Assembly: GCF_947090785.1 (NCBI RefSeq)
Contig: NZ_OX352320.1
Coordinates: forward strand, 3,771,001 to 3,835,000
Source of the DNA: Rheinheimera sp. MM224
Lineage (GTDB): Bacteria > Pseudomonadota > Gammaproteobacteria > Enterobacterales > Alteromonadaceae
Length of the DNA stretch: 64,000 bases
Reading direction: 5' to 3'
Shown here: piece by piece, positions 28,216 through 37,306 of the stretch
Numbering within the stretch: position 1 is the first letter of the stretch
Layout of the letters: each line of letters starts with the position of its first letter
The notes under the pieces: generated by a model
What the model saw: only the letters and a program-made list of their open reading frames with translations
Told to the model about the DNA's origin: nothing
The model's database searches: none
Made by a program: the position numbers and the translations under genes

Positions 28216-29562
28216 ATGAAAAAAACCTTGTTAGGCACGTTGGTAGTCTCGGCACTGGCTCTTCTGAGTGTGCAGGCGAATGCCGAAAATTTGCAAACCA
28301 TTTATCAGTTAGCTACCAAAAAAGACCCGCAGGTATTAAAAGCTTCCGCTACCCGTGATGCAGCCAAAGCGGGGATCGATGTGTCTAAAGCCAGGTTATT
28401 ACCACAGGTGAATTTGAGCGCTGGCGCTAACAAATCCTACAGTGACCAGTTGGATAACGACACAGGTGGTCAATACAAGTCAGAAAGTACCACTACCAAT
28501 GCGGGTATTAGCTTACGTCAATCAATCTTTGACTGGAGCCGTTATGAAAACCTGTCTATTGCTGAGAAAGTGGCAGTACAAGGTCAGACCGCTTATGACG
28601 CTGCAGTACAGACGCTGATCGTCCGGGTTTCACAATCTTATTTTAATGTATTAACAGCTGAAGATAATTTAAGTTTTGTCGTGGCTGAAAAACGTGCTAT
28701 TGAACGTCAGTTAGAACAAACCAAACAACGTTTTGCAGTAGGTTTAACCGCCATTACAGACGTACATGAAGCTCAGGCTCAGTATGACAGCGCTGTTGCT
28801 CGTGAAATCAGCGCACAAAATGATTTAGAGACAGCGCGTGAGTTTTTGCGGGAAATTACCGGTGAATACCATGCTCAGCTGGATCCATTAAACACAGCCC
28901 GTTTCAGCACTAGTCAGCCAACACCAAACAATCCACAGGATTGGGTGGAAACAGCGCAGGACAATAACCTGGAGCTGAAAATCCGCAAGCTGTCTTTAGA
29001 TATTGCTGAAAACAATATTCAGATCGCCCGCTCAGGTCATTACCCAACTGTTGATCTGACGGCTCAAACAGGCTTCAACAACAGCACCAGCGAAAACCGC
29101 GATACAGGAGCTGGCTTTAATTCACCACGTTCAGACAGCAGTTCTGTGGGTATTGAGTTAGTTCTGCCGTTGTACGCTGGTGGTGGCACTGTCGCTAACG
29201 AAGAAGTAGTTCGTGCGAACTACGTAGAAGCAGCTGAAGATTTAGAGCTGAGTCACCGCAGCGTGATCCGTCAGGTTCGCAGCAACTACAACAACGTCGG
29301 CGCGCTGATTTCCAGCACCAAAGCTCTGGAACAAGCTGTAGTTTCAGCAGAAAGTGCGTTAAAAGCCACAGAAGCAGGTTTTGAAGTAGGTACCCGTACT
29401 ATTGTTGACGTATTACAAAGTACCCGTAACCTGTTTGATGCACGCCGTAACCTGTCCAAAGCACGTTACGACTACATCCTGTCTGTTTTAGCCTTAAAAC
29501 AAGCAGCTGGCACTTTAACTGAAGAAGATTTATTCACTGTAAACAAAGCCTTAGGTAACTAA
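28216..29562 (+). CDS. tolC: Outer-membrane efflux channel TolC
   Basis: A 448-residue outer-membrane factor forming the exit duct for RND/MFS efflux pumps and type I secretion. The signal peptide ends at SVQANA. The mature start ENLQTIYQLATKKDPQVL and the two internally repeated halves (each with the QARLLP/LPQVNLSA-like and the long coiled-coil segments) are typical. The C-terminal half has YVEAAEDLELSHRSVIRQV and GTRTIVDVLQSTRNLFDA. It would also be the natural exit channel for a double-glycine peptide exporter, if one exists elsewhere in the genome. Confidence 0.95.
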   Translation: MKKTLLGTLVVSALALLSVQANAENLQTIYQLATKKDPQVLKASATRDAAKAGIDVSKARLLPQVNLSAGANKSYSDQLDNDTGGQYKSESTTTNAGISLRQSIFDWSRYENLSIAEKVAVQGQTAYDAAVQTLIVRVSQSYFNVLTAEDNLSFVVAEKRAIERQLEQTKQRFAVGLTAITDVHEAQAQYDSAVAREISAQNDLETAREFLREITGEYHAQLDPLNTARFSTSQPTPNNPQDWVETAQDNNLELKIRKLSLDIAENNIQIARSGHYPTVDLTAQTGFNNSTSENRDTGAGFNSPRSDSSSVGIELVLPLYAGGGTVANEEVVRANYVEAAEDLELSHRSVIRQVRSNYNNVGALISSTKALEQAVVSAESALKATEAGFEVGTRTIVDVLQSTRNLFDARRNLSKARYDYILSVLALKQAAGTLTEEDLFTVNKALGN

Positions 29563-29579
29563 ACTTCTTTTCAGGCTGT

Positions 29580-29613
29580 CTCACTTGAAGCTGCGATTGT
29601 GGCTTCAGGTGAG
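29580..29613 (+). terminator. Stem-loop after tolC
   Basis: CTCACTTGAAGC (29580-29591) pairs with GCTTCAGGTGAG (29602-29613), one wobble, 10-base loop. No T-run follows, so it may stabilise the tolC 3' end rather than terminate. Confidence 0.55.
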
Positions 29614-29692
29614 CCTGTTCCTACCAGTTAGCGCTTTTTTCCCCGCTTTTTTTCGTTACAATAGCCGCACTTTTTTTGCCCGAGGATTTGCT

Positions 29693-30616
29693 GTGGTTCA
29701 TGTTCCACGTTTTACCATTGGTTTTTTACACCCTAAACACTGGCCCTTATGGTGTGGTTTAGGCCTGATGTGGATCCTGCTGTGGTTGCCTTACCCTGTG
29801 TTAATGAAAATGGGCGAAGGTGTCGGCTGGTTGCTGATGAAGGCAATGAAATCCCGGGTGAAAGTCACTCGTCGTAATCTGGAGTTATGTTTTCCTGATA
29901 TGCCAGAAGCCGAACGTGAAGCTTTAGTAAAACAAAACTTTAAAGAAACCGGCAAAGCAGCCTTTGAAACCTTTATCGGCTGGTGGTGGCCAGATTGGCG
30001 CGCCCGTCCTTTGTGTCATTTCACAGGCAAAGAACATATTCAGAACATTTTAGATCAGGGCAAAGGTGTGCTGCTGCTCAGCGGTCATTTTTTATCGCTG
30101 GAAATGATTGCCCGTACCTTTGGTTTTCATTGCCCCGCCGTAGGCTTTTATCGCCCTAACGACAATGAAATTATGGAGTACTTCCAGTATCACGGCCGCG
30201 TGCGATCGAACCGCTACCTGATTGGTAAACGGGATGTCCGCACCATGATCAAAGCCTTAAACGAAAAAGAAGTGTGTTTTTATCTGCCGGATCAGGACTA
30301 TGGTCGCAATAAAGCTGAGTTTGTGCCGTTTTTCGCCGTAAAAGAAACAGCCACCACCACAGGCACTTTGTTGTTTGCCGGCAGTGCTAATTGTGAAACT
30401 GTACCTATTCATTGTTACCGTTTACCTGGCTATCAGGGTTACCGTGTCGACGCCTTGCCCGCCTTTGAAAATTTTCCAAGTGGTGATGACAAAAACGACG
30501 TTACCCGCGTCAATCAATGGCTGGAGCAAGGTGTTTTAGCTCACCCTGAACAATACATGTGGCTACACCGCCGCTTTAAAACCCGACCAAATCCGGACGA
30601 TCCAAGCCTGTATTAA
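29693..30616 (+). CDS. lpxL: Lipid A lauroyl acyltransferase
   Basis: A 307-residue inner-membrane acyltransferase that adds a secondary acyl chain to Kdo2-lipid IVA. The N-terminal membrane segment is followed by RRNLELCFPDM, the catalytic H-x4-E in SGHFLSLEM, GFYRPNDN, YLPDQDYG and the C-terminal PEQYMWLHRRFKTRP. The start is GTG 29693: GAGGA stands 6 bases upstream and the resulting N terminus (VHVPRFTIGFLHP) aligns with E. coli LpxL (306 residues). An in-frame opening as far up as 29585 is noncoding. Confidence 0.93.
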   Translation: MVHVPRFTIGFLHPKHWPLWCGLGLMWILLWLPYPVLMKMGEGVGWLLMKAMKSRVKVTRRNLELCFPDMPEAEREALVKQNFKETGKAAFETFIGWWWPDWRARPLCHFTGKEHIQNILDQGKGVLLLSGHFLSLEMIARTFGFHCPAVGFYRPNDNEIMEYFQYHGRVRSNRYLIGKRDVRTMIKALNEKEVCFYLPDQDYGRNKAEFVPFFAVKETATTTGTLLFAGSANCETVPIHCYRLPGYQGYRVDALPAFENFPSGDDKNDVTRVNQWLEQGVLAHPEQYMWLHRRFKTRPNPDDPSLY

Positions 30617-30624
30617 CAGTAGCA

Positions 30625-30658
30625 GCTGCAACTTTCATCCAAGCATGGAAGTTGCAGC
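30625..30658 (+). repeat. GCTGCAACTT palindrome
   Basis: GCTGCAACTT (30625-30634) pairs with AAGTTGCAGC (30649-30658). The arms match the ends of the interspersed repeat at 35101-35220. It may act as a hairpin at the lpxL 3' end. Confidence 0.55.
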
Positions 30659-30709
30659 GCAGCGTTAAGGCAGGCTATGATGCAGTGACGCTGACCAGGG
30701 ATAAAAGCT

Positions 30710-31318
30710 ATGTGGTTTTGGATCAAGCACTTATTGCTTGCAGCTTTGTTGTTTATACTTGCTGCTATTGTGATGTTTAAACCGGAATTGCTGTTTTTCA
30801 AGCCGGAGAAACTGTCTGAAAAAAGCTCTGAGGCGGTCAAAGGCTTTACCAATTTTTACAGCAATATTCGTAGTTCTTTTACCAATAAAGACGAAGACTC
30901 CGCTGACTTTGTGATTGAACTCACTGAAGATCACAGCAACCTGATCCCGCTGTTACAAGACAGAGCCAACCGTATGGTCGCTTTGCCAGAAAACTGGAAA
31001 GGCAATGAAATCGACAGACGTTTCCGGGTTGGTGATACCTTAAAAACAGTACTGACCATGCAAGGCAGGAAAGAAGGGGTTGAGCTGTTTTGGGTTTTAT
31101 CCAAAGACTACAAAGTAAAACACTATTTCCAGACCGACTTCAGTTACATCAGCGCAATTCAGGAAGCTTCACAAGCTATTTCCTCTGACTTTGAACAGCC
31201 GGTGCAAGCTTACTTCTGCAATGTATCCAGAGCCGTCGTACTGACAGATAAAATCATTCCGTTTTTGCAGCAAAATTGCATCAATATCAACGCGCCACGC
31301 CGCAGAGTAAATAGCTGA
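30710..31318 (+). CDS. Membrane-anchored protein of unknown function
   Basis: A 202-residue protein with one N-terminal membrane span (IKHLLLAALLFILAAIVMF). A mostly soluble domain follows, probably periplasmic, containing two Cys (VQAYFCNVSR and QQNCINI) that could form a disulfide. No family was recognised. AGGGAT precedes the ATG by about 7 bases. It stands alone between lpxL and the convergent glnE. Codon use looks like that of its neighbours, so it is likely a real lineage-specific gene. Confidence 0.75.
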   Translation: MWFWIKHLLLAALLFILAAIVMFKPELLFFKPEKLSEKSSEAVKGFTNFYSNIRSSFTNKDEDSADFVIELTEDHSNLIPLLQDRANRMVALPENWKGNEIDRRFRVGDTLKTVLTMQGRKEGVELFWVLSKDYKVKHYFQTDFSYISAIQEASQAISSDFEQPVQAYFCNVSRAVVLTDKIIPFLQQNCININAPRRRVNS

Positions 31319-31352
31319 TTTATACTCTACGTTGCATGGCATATTGAATTCC

Positions 31353-34178
31353 TCAGCTAAATAACTGCTCCCACACTTGTCGCACTTGCTCCATCGCTTG
31401 TTCCAATTGTTGCGCTGTTTCGGTAGCCGGATCCAGTGTTTGCCTGTGACTAACCCCTCTTAATTGCTGATAAGCCTGTTGCAGCGCCTGAGCTTGTTCC
31501 AACTGCAATAAACCGGCGGCCGCTGCCGCATCCAGAATACGAATATTGTCACTGTAGAAATACAAATCCGCATACTGACGGCCATAAGCCAACACCAGAT
31601 ACTGGCTTATAAACTCCAGATCCACTATGCCACCGGATGCGTGTTTCACTTCGGTTGACTGCTCACCATGATGCTGCCGCAGCTTTTGCCGCATTTCAGT
31701 GACTTCAGTTTTAAGCACAGCTAAATCCCGCGGTTTAGCTAACACTTCACTACGTATTTGATTAAAACGTTGGGCAATTTTGTCATCGCCATAGACTAAA
31801 CGGCTACGCACCAGCGCTTGATGCTCCCAGGTCCAGGCTTCCTTTTCCAGATAATCGGCATAGGTATCAATATGCACAGCTAATAAACCAGCGTTGCCAG
31901 CAGGGCGCAAGCGGGTGTCTATGTCGTACAACACACCACTTGGAGTTCTGGTGGTAAACATATGCACGATGCGCTGCACCATCTTGATATAAAACTGACG
32001 TGAATCAATGGCTTTATCACCTTGAGTCGGCGCAAGATTGTCGCACTGATGCACAAAAACCAGATCTAAATCCGAACCATAACCCAGCTCCAACCCACCC
32101 AGTTTGCCATAAGCCAATACTGCAAAAGCTTTGGCGTCTTCTGGTTTTAAACCTGCAGGTAAGCCGTATTTTTCTGCTATTTGTTGCCAGGATAACTCCA
32201 CTACAGCGGCAATAATGGCTTCGGCTAAAAAGGTCAGATGGTCGCTGACTTTCATCAAAGGCAAAATACCCGTGATATCGGCCGCTGCAATACGCAGTTG
32301 TTGGGCCTGTTTAAACTGGCGCAACACTTCCATTTGCAGTTCTAAATCATCGGTCGGCACCCTTAGCATGCTTTGACGTAATTTATCCCGGTAATCCGTT
32401 GAATCCGGTACCTGATACAACTGAGATGGGTCTATCAGTTCGTCCAGCAACAATGGATAACGCGCCAGATGTTCAGCCAACCAGCCACTTTTATGGCATA
32501 ACATCACCAGTTGCTGCAGCGCAGGTGGGTTTTCGGATAACAACTCCAGATAGGCCGTGCGGCTAACAATCTGCCGAAACACGCCAAGTACCCGCTGCAA
32601 TACCAGAGCCGAGCCTTGCTGTTTGGCCAGTTGATGTAATAAAAACGGAATAAGTTTTTCCAGTAGCTCACGACCTCTCGGGCCTACACTGCGCTTTTGG
32701 CAATCCTGCTTAAACTGCTTTAAATGCTCCAGCAGTTGCACTGCTTCATCAGCAGCTAACCAGTCCAGATGTTCAGCTAAATCTTCTGACGGCAATTCAC
32801 TGTCCCAGCATAAACGGCCTAACACCATTTCTTCCGGCTCAGGGTTGTCGCCCTGATCAATCACCAGTTTAAAATGCTGATGAATACGGCCCATGGCCTG
32901 TTCAGTGGTGTCGGTCAGTTGTTGCCAGTTGCTAAAGCCTAAACCCAGCACCATTCGTTGCCGGTTCAGCTCATCGGCCGGTAAGGTTTGAGTTTGTTGA
33001 TCGTCCAGGCCTTGTAACAGTTGCTCCACTTTGCGTAACCACAGATAATCCTGCCGCAATTGCTGATGCTGCTCTGGCTCTAACAGCTGCTGGCTTTGCA
33101 AAGCGTCTAATGCTTTAAAAATAGAAACTTGCTGCAACTGTGGAATACGACCACCACGAATCAACTGCAGAGTTTGCACTACAAACTCCACTTCGCGTAT
33201 ACCACCGGCGCCCAGCTTAATATTGTCTACGCGGTTGCGACGGCGGTTTTCCTGCTCTATCAGCTGTTTCATCCGGCGTAAGGATTCCAGTGCTGAGTAG
33301 TCGATGTAACGGCGGTAGACAAAAGGTTTTAGCAGCTGATTTAATTCCACCGCATGCACAGGATCCGGGTTCAGAATACGGGCTTTGAGCATGGCGTAGC
33401 GTTCCCACTCCCTGCCCTGCGCCTGATAATAATCTTCCATAGCAGCAAAACTCAGCACCAGCGGGCCAGAATCGCCAAAAGGCCGCAAACGCATATCGAC
33501 TCTAAACACAAAACCATCGGCCGTGACCTGATGCAAAGCTGATATCAGCTTCTGGCCTAACTTGGTAAAAAACTGCTGATTTTCAACAGACCGACGGCCA
33601 CCACTGGTTTCGCCGTTGTGCGGATAAGTAAAAATCAAATCGATGTCGGATGAGAAATTCAGCTCACCACCACCGAGTTTACCCATACCTAAAATCAGCA
33701 AAGGCATAGGCTTGCCTTGTTGATCCAAAGGCTGGCCCCACTGAGTGGCCACATCCTGATAAGCCCACTGATAAGCGCTGTTAATCAGGTTGTCTGCCAT
33801 AGCTGAGATATCCAGCAGGCACTGCTCTGTCGATTTCACAGCGAGAATATCGGCGGCCAGAATTTGGGCAAGTATCGCATTACGGCAACGGCGCAAAGCT
33901 TTAAATACAGTAGGTTCAGTTTGATCGGCAAGATCAGACAGAGGGTTCTGATGTGTTAAAGCTTTAGCCAACAGCTCTTTATTCAGCAGCACAGCAATAA
34001 GCTCTGGTTGCTGTTGCATCACCCGGCTTAAAAATGGGCTGACCGCCAATAAGAGTTTGAGATCCTGCTGCTGTTCAGCACTTAAATCCGGCATCACCAA
34101 AGTGGGTAATACCAGATCGACTTCATGCTGTAACTCAGACGGCAATACAGCGGCTAACCGGGCGGTCAATGGGCTCAT
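31353..34178 (-). CDS. glnE: Glutamine synthetase adenylyl transferase/removase
   Basis: A 941-residue bifunctional enzyme that adds or removes AMP on glutamine synthetase under PII control. The two nucleotidyltransferase halves are plain: the N-terminal deadenylylase with GMGKLGGGELNFSSDIDLIF and the C-terminal adenylylase with AYGKLGGLELGYGSDLDLVF. A helical linker and GlnD-PII response segments lie between. Length matches E. coli GlnE (946). It starts 7 bases after the ygiF stop, so the two form one operon, as in E. coli. Confidence 0.96.
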   Translation of the reverse strand: MSPLTARLAAVLPSELQHEVDLVLPTLVMPDLSAEQQQDLKLLLAVSPFLSRVMQQQPELIAVLLNKELLAKALTHQNPLSDLADQTEPTVFKALRRCRNAILAQILAADILAVKSTEQCLLDISAMADNLINSAYQWAYQDVATQWGQPLDQQGKPMPLLILGMGKLGGGELNFSSDIDLIFTYPHNGETSGGRRSVENQQFFTKLGQKLISALHQVTADGFVFRVDMRLRPFGDSGPLVLSFAAMEDYYQAQGREWERYAMLKARILNPDPVHAVELNQLLKPFVYRRYIDYSALESLRRMKQLIEQENRRRNRVDNIKLGAGGIREVEFVVQTLQLIRGGRIPQLQQVSIFKALDALQSQQLLEPEQHQQLRQDYLWLRKVEQLLQGLDDQQTQTLPADELNRQRMVLGLGFSNWQQLTDTTEQAMGRIHQHFKLVIDQGDNPEPEEMVLGRLCWDSELPSEDLAEHLDWLAADEAVQLLEHLKQFKQDCQKRSVGPRGRELLEKLIPFLLHQLAKQQGSALVLQRVLGVFRQIVSRTAYLELLSENPPALQQLVMLCHKSGWLAEHLARYPLLLDELIDPSQLYQVPDSTDYRDKLRQSMLRVPTDDLELQMEVLRQFKQAQQLRIAAADITGILPLMKVSDHLTFLAEAIIAAVVELSWQQIAEKYGLPAGLKPEDAKAFAVLAYGKLGGLELGYGSDLDLVFVHQCDNLAPTQGDKAIDSRQFYIKMVQRIVHMFTTRTPSGVLYDIDTRLRPAGNAGLLAVHIDTYADYLEKEAWTWEHQALVRSRLVYGDDKIAQRFNQIRSEVLAKPRDLAVLKTEVTEMRQKLRQHHGEQSTEVKHASGGIVDLEFISQYLVLAYGRQYADLYFYSDNIRILDAAAAAGLLQLEQAQALQQAYQQLRGVSHRQTLDPATETAQQLEQAMEQVRQVWEQLFS

Positions 34179-34185
34179 CAGTACC

Positions 34186-35061
34186 TCAGGCAGAAAACAA
34201 AGATTCAGAACAATTCAGCAAAGCACAGTTATAAGCTGCACTGCTGAAAAAACTCAAGGCTTGTGTCGCATCAGCTGACGGCAAAGCCGCAAAGTCTGCA
34301 GAGATAACAGACAAAGCTTTTATACATTGACCGATCACCTGCCATGACAGCGGATCCTGGCTACGTAAAAAGTAGCTTTCGTGATACTGCAGAGATTTTA
34401 ATAAAGCCGCTGTGCTGCTGTTATCCAGGGGCATAAAAACCAAAGGCTGATTCTGCACCAGACGATAACCCCGCTCTGCCTTGGACTGCCAGCCCAAACG
34501 CAGCGGTAACAACTGCACCAGCTGACGCGACAGTGCAAATAAAGCTTTGACATCGCCTTGTTGCAGCTCAAGCTCGAGCTCAAATATCGTTTCGCTTTGA
34601 TCTCCTGATACCACTTCGCCTTGATCCAACACAGCTTCTACTGTGCTGCCATCCGCTAAAGTGAGTAACCAGCTTTGACGAACAAAGTCAGTGCGAAACA
34701 GCTGTTTCAGCTGACTTTGCAGCAGTGCTAAATCTGTACCTTGCGGCCATATTTCAGTAGGGAAAGTATTTAATTCAGGCCAGACCGAAGCACAAGGCAG
34801 ATTGTATTCAGGCCGCAGATGCAAACCACCATGCTGCTGCCCCGCCAATTTAATGGTTTGTTCAAACTGACCTTTTTTCAGCCGGGTGCGAAGGCCCGCA
34901 TCAAAACGACGAAACCACAGATCATCCGTTTCATAATAAGCATTGAGTAACTGCACGCTTTCATGTTTCTGCACTGAGGCTGCCAACTGCTGCCATACAG
35001 AGTCCAAAGCAGGTAAGGTGCTTTGGGTAAGTAAAAATTTAAGTTCAGCTTCCATCGCCAT
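34186..35061 (-). CDS. ygiF: CYTH-domain inorganic triphosphatase, YgiF-like, short form
   Basis: A 291-residue protein of the YgiF family. The N-terminal CYTH domain starts with the EXEXK-type MEAELKFLL and holds the acid/basic tunnel strands (LRTRLKKGQFEQTIKL, FELELELQQGD). It hydrolyses inorganic triphosphate in E. coli. E. coli YgiF is 433 residues with a C-terminal CHAD domain; here only about 80 residues follow the CYTH domain, so CHAD is truncated or absent. It is conserved next to glnE and divergent from the SH3-domain gene. Confidence 0.88.
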   Translation of the reverse strand: MAMEAELKFLLTQSTLPALDSVWQQLAASVQKHESVQLLNAYYETDDLWFRRFDAGLRTRLKKGQFEQTIKLAGQQHGGLHLRPEYNLPCASVWPELNTFPTEIWPQGTDLALLQSQLKQLFRTDFVRQSWLLTLADGSTVEAVLDQGEVVSGDQSETIFELELELQQGDVKALFALSRQLVQLLPLRLGWQSKAERGYRLVQNQPLVFMPLDNSSTAALLKSLQYHESYFLRSQDPLSWQVIGQCIKALSVISADFAALPSADATQALSFFSSAAYNCALLNCSESLFSA

Positions 35062-35100
35062 AGCGGCTTATTTCCTGTTCTGTAAACGCATTTCACGCCA

Positions 35101-35220
35101 TAAGTAATTGGTGTTGCAGTGCGGCGGCAAGCGAATGAGTCCCCATGAACATAGATAAACTATGTGATTGGGGCGAGAGAACGTAGCCAACAAAACTGCA
35201 ACTTCAAGTACAACGGGGAT
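35101..35220. repeat. Full-length 120-bp interspersed repeat (MITE/REP-like)
   Basis: Inverted arms GTTGCAGT (35113-35120) and ACTGCAAC (35195-35202) enclose a second hairpin: CCCCA (35141-35145) with TGGGG (35169-35173) and ACATAG with CTATGT inside. TAAGTAATTGG and CTTCAAGTA form the outer ends. It lies in the ygiF-ygiM gap and has partial copies at 4020, 25554 and 30625. Confidence 0.7.
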
Positions 35221-35308
35221 AAGCTCTTGTCAATTGATCATCTTCTGGCCTATGATCGGCTCAATTCTTCATTTTGGCCAGATGTTGGTCGGTTTTTTTA
35301 GGATTTTT

Positions 35309-35932
35309 ATGTTGATCACCTCAAGACCATGGCAAGCAGGAATGCTACTAGCCACAGTGTTGCTAAGCACAAGCGTCACTGCACAACAAGAAACAACAGG
35401 CACTCCGGTCAGCCCACAAAATGCCTATATCAGCGATAAGCTGATCACTTATCTGTACAACGGCCCGGGCCGCGACTTTAAAATTATTGGCAGCATTGCC
35501 GCTGGCGAAGAAATTAAATTGGTTGCAGAAGACAGTACCTCAGAATACTGGCAACTCACCGACAGCAAAGGCCGCACTGGCTGGATTTTAAAACAATACG
35601 TTAGCTTAACCCCGGTATTTGGTGGTGAAGCAGGTGAACTGCAGCAACAATTACAACAGCAGCAAAGCTTGGTGTCGCAGTTGCAACAAGAAAAAGATCA
35701 GTTGCAACAACAACTCAATGAAACCGACGCCGCAGTACAACAAGCAGAAAAAGCCACAGCAACGGCTCAGCAAACCATAGCTCTGCTGACACAGCAACTG
35801 CAGGAAAAACCATCCGCCTTCTGGCAAGACAAAATGGTATTAGGTTCCATTCTGGGTTTCGCTGGTTTGTTATTAGGCCTGATAGTCCCAGCCCTAATCC
35901 CAGGACGCCGCCGCAAAGAACGCTGGATGTAA
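35309..35932 (+). CDS. ygiM: SH3-domain membrane protein, YgiM-like
   Basis: A 207-residue protein of the TIGR04211/YgiM type. The signal peptide (residues 1-26, LLATVLLSTSVTAQ) is followed by a bacterial SH3 domain (residues about 38-100: YISDKLITYLYNGPGRDF ... GRTGWILKQYVS). A Gln-rich coiled coil comes next, then a C-terminal membrane span (MVLGSILGFAGLLLGLIVPALI) with a basic tail. The ATG at 35309 is chosen for AGGA 5 bases upstream and the signal peptide; the frame is open far upstream through the repeat. E. coli has ygiM next to ygiF and cca; here cca lies 9 kb further on. Confidence 0.88.
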   Translation: MLITSRPWQAGMLLATVLLSTSVTAQQETTGTPVSPQNAYISDKLITYLYNGPGRDFKIIGSIAAGEEIKLVAEDSTSEYWQLTDSKGRTGWILKQYVSLTPVFGGEAGELQQQLQQQQSLVSQLQQEKDQLQQQLNETDAAVQQAEKATATAQQTIALLTQQLQEKPSAFWQDKMVLGSILGFAGLLLGLIVPALIPGRRRKERWM

Positions 35933-36228
35933 TTGACGGCTATTAGTTTTACCTTCTGAAATACCGCTATTTATTGTTGAAAAATCAGGTGCTGAGTTGG
36001 CTGTAAAGGCTCAGCGTCTGGTTCTCCCTTTTCCCAGATGTTTGAATTGATAAGTTTTTCTTAGTTCACTGTTTTTGCGTTAAATTTTCTGGTTTTTCCT
36101 CTCAAATTCATAGAAGCTAAATCAGTATAGTGTTTTGGGCACAGGCTTGACCCGCCCCTCGAGCACCTTTGACACATAACAAACTCAGTTTCGTTGAAAA
36201 TCTTCAGATATATGGGAACAAACTAACC

Positions 36229-36801
36229 ATGAAAAGATTAACTATCATTTTTTTCGCTATGTTGTCTGTTGGGTGTGCAGCTATCGGCGGTTATAAGCAG
36301 CATACGATTTCTACATCTGATGAATACGTCGATTGCGGCGTTATACTTGGAGAACCTAGAGCTGGTGGATTATCTAAAATTTCTGGCAAAGGGAACAGCG
36401 TCACTATTAAATCTGAAACAGGTAACGTACTCGCTTGTTCTGCCACAACAGGTAACGAATCATTGTATTTATTCGGCCCACTCTTACCTATCATTCCGAT
36501 GTTTGGCTTGGGCAGCAGTGAACTTCCTTCCCATTCTGAATTTTCATTTATTAATTACTCAACGAATTCAAGCTCAACTGTGACTTCTTTAAGTACATTT
36601 GAGTGGTGCCATGCACCATTACCAGAAAAAGGTAAAACGTTTCATTGCGACCAATATCATTCTGGCGACTCTGTGGCAATACCAGCCAACTCAGCTTTAA
36701 AAGTCAAACTGCCATTTGATGAAAAACACAGTTTTAAAGTATCGGAGACAACTGTAGATTTTGATTATGAAAATGGACTGTATTTTATCTTTACGGGCTA
36801 A
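36229..36801 (+). CDS. Putative lipoprotein of unknown function
   Basis: A 190-residue protein starting MKRLTIIFFAMLSVGC, a lipoprotein signal with lipidated Cys16 expected. The mature part contains several Cys (VDCGVIL, LACSATT, EWCHAPL, FHCDQYH), suggesting two disulfides, and is Ser/Thr-rich and likely beta-structured. The inner start at 36229 is chosen for the signal sequence; the upstream frame from 36169 reads into intergenic DNA. Base composition is more A+T-rich than the neighbours, hinting at later acquisition. No family was recognised. Confidence 0.7.
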   Translation: MKRLTIIFFAMLSVGCAAIGGYKQHTISTSDEYVDCGVILGEPRAGGLSKISGKGNSVTIKSETGNVLACSATTGNESLYLFGPLLPIIPMFGLGSSELPSHSEFSFINYSTNSSSTVTSLSTFEWCHAPLPEKGKTFHCDQYHSGDSVAIPANSALKVKLPFDEKHSFKVSETTVDFDYENGLYFIFTG

Positions 36802-37306
36802 ATTTAGGAGTAAGAAACCTAATCGGGGTCAAGTCTTGCAGTGTGCGTCACTGCCTCTTTTCGCTTTTTGCAGCTAATTAGAAGAGGTCATACCAACTAC
36901 TGGCACCAAATCCCCATTGGGGCGCGAGCCGGACAAAATTGGGTGGCCAAGGTTTTAAGGCTGGGAGTGTCTGAGTGAGGAGCGGTAGCGACGAGCGAGT
37001 TACCCAGCCGCCTTGGACGCACGATTTTGGGCCGGGCTTTATACTCACTTCGTTCGTACCCCTTCGGGGCCAGCTAAAGCTGTTCAACGCAAGCGTTGTC
37101 GCTGCGACCTGGGGTCGCCTTTTATGAATTACATCCATGTAATTCACCCTACGAGCCAGCCTTCGGCTGTTAGAAAGTGCTTCCTGCACTTTCTTGCTTT
37201 GGATACTTTCTTTTGGCGAAGCAAAAGAAAGTATCTCGCCAGCGGCGAAAGCTTTAAAGCAAAAAATGTAGCAATCAAAAACAGTTACAACTACAAAGCG
37301 ACGAAG
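36802..37306 (+). repeat. Hairpin-rich noncoding repeat cluster
   Basis: No gene is seen in this 505-bp gap. It is packed with small palindromes: ACCCCTTCGGGG (37058-37069), GAATTACATCCATGTAATTC (37125-37144), CAGCCTTCGGCTG (37158-37170), GAAAGTGCTTCCTGCACTTTC (within 37175-37195) and ACTTTCTTTTGG/CAAAAGAAAGT (37206-37233). Open frames across it show no coding character. I recall similar palindrome trains in intergenic DNA of this bacterial group, but no search was possible. Confidence 0.6.
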
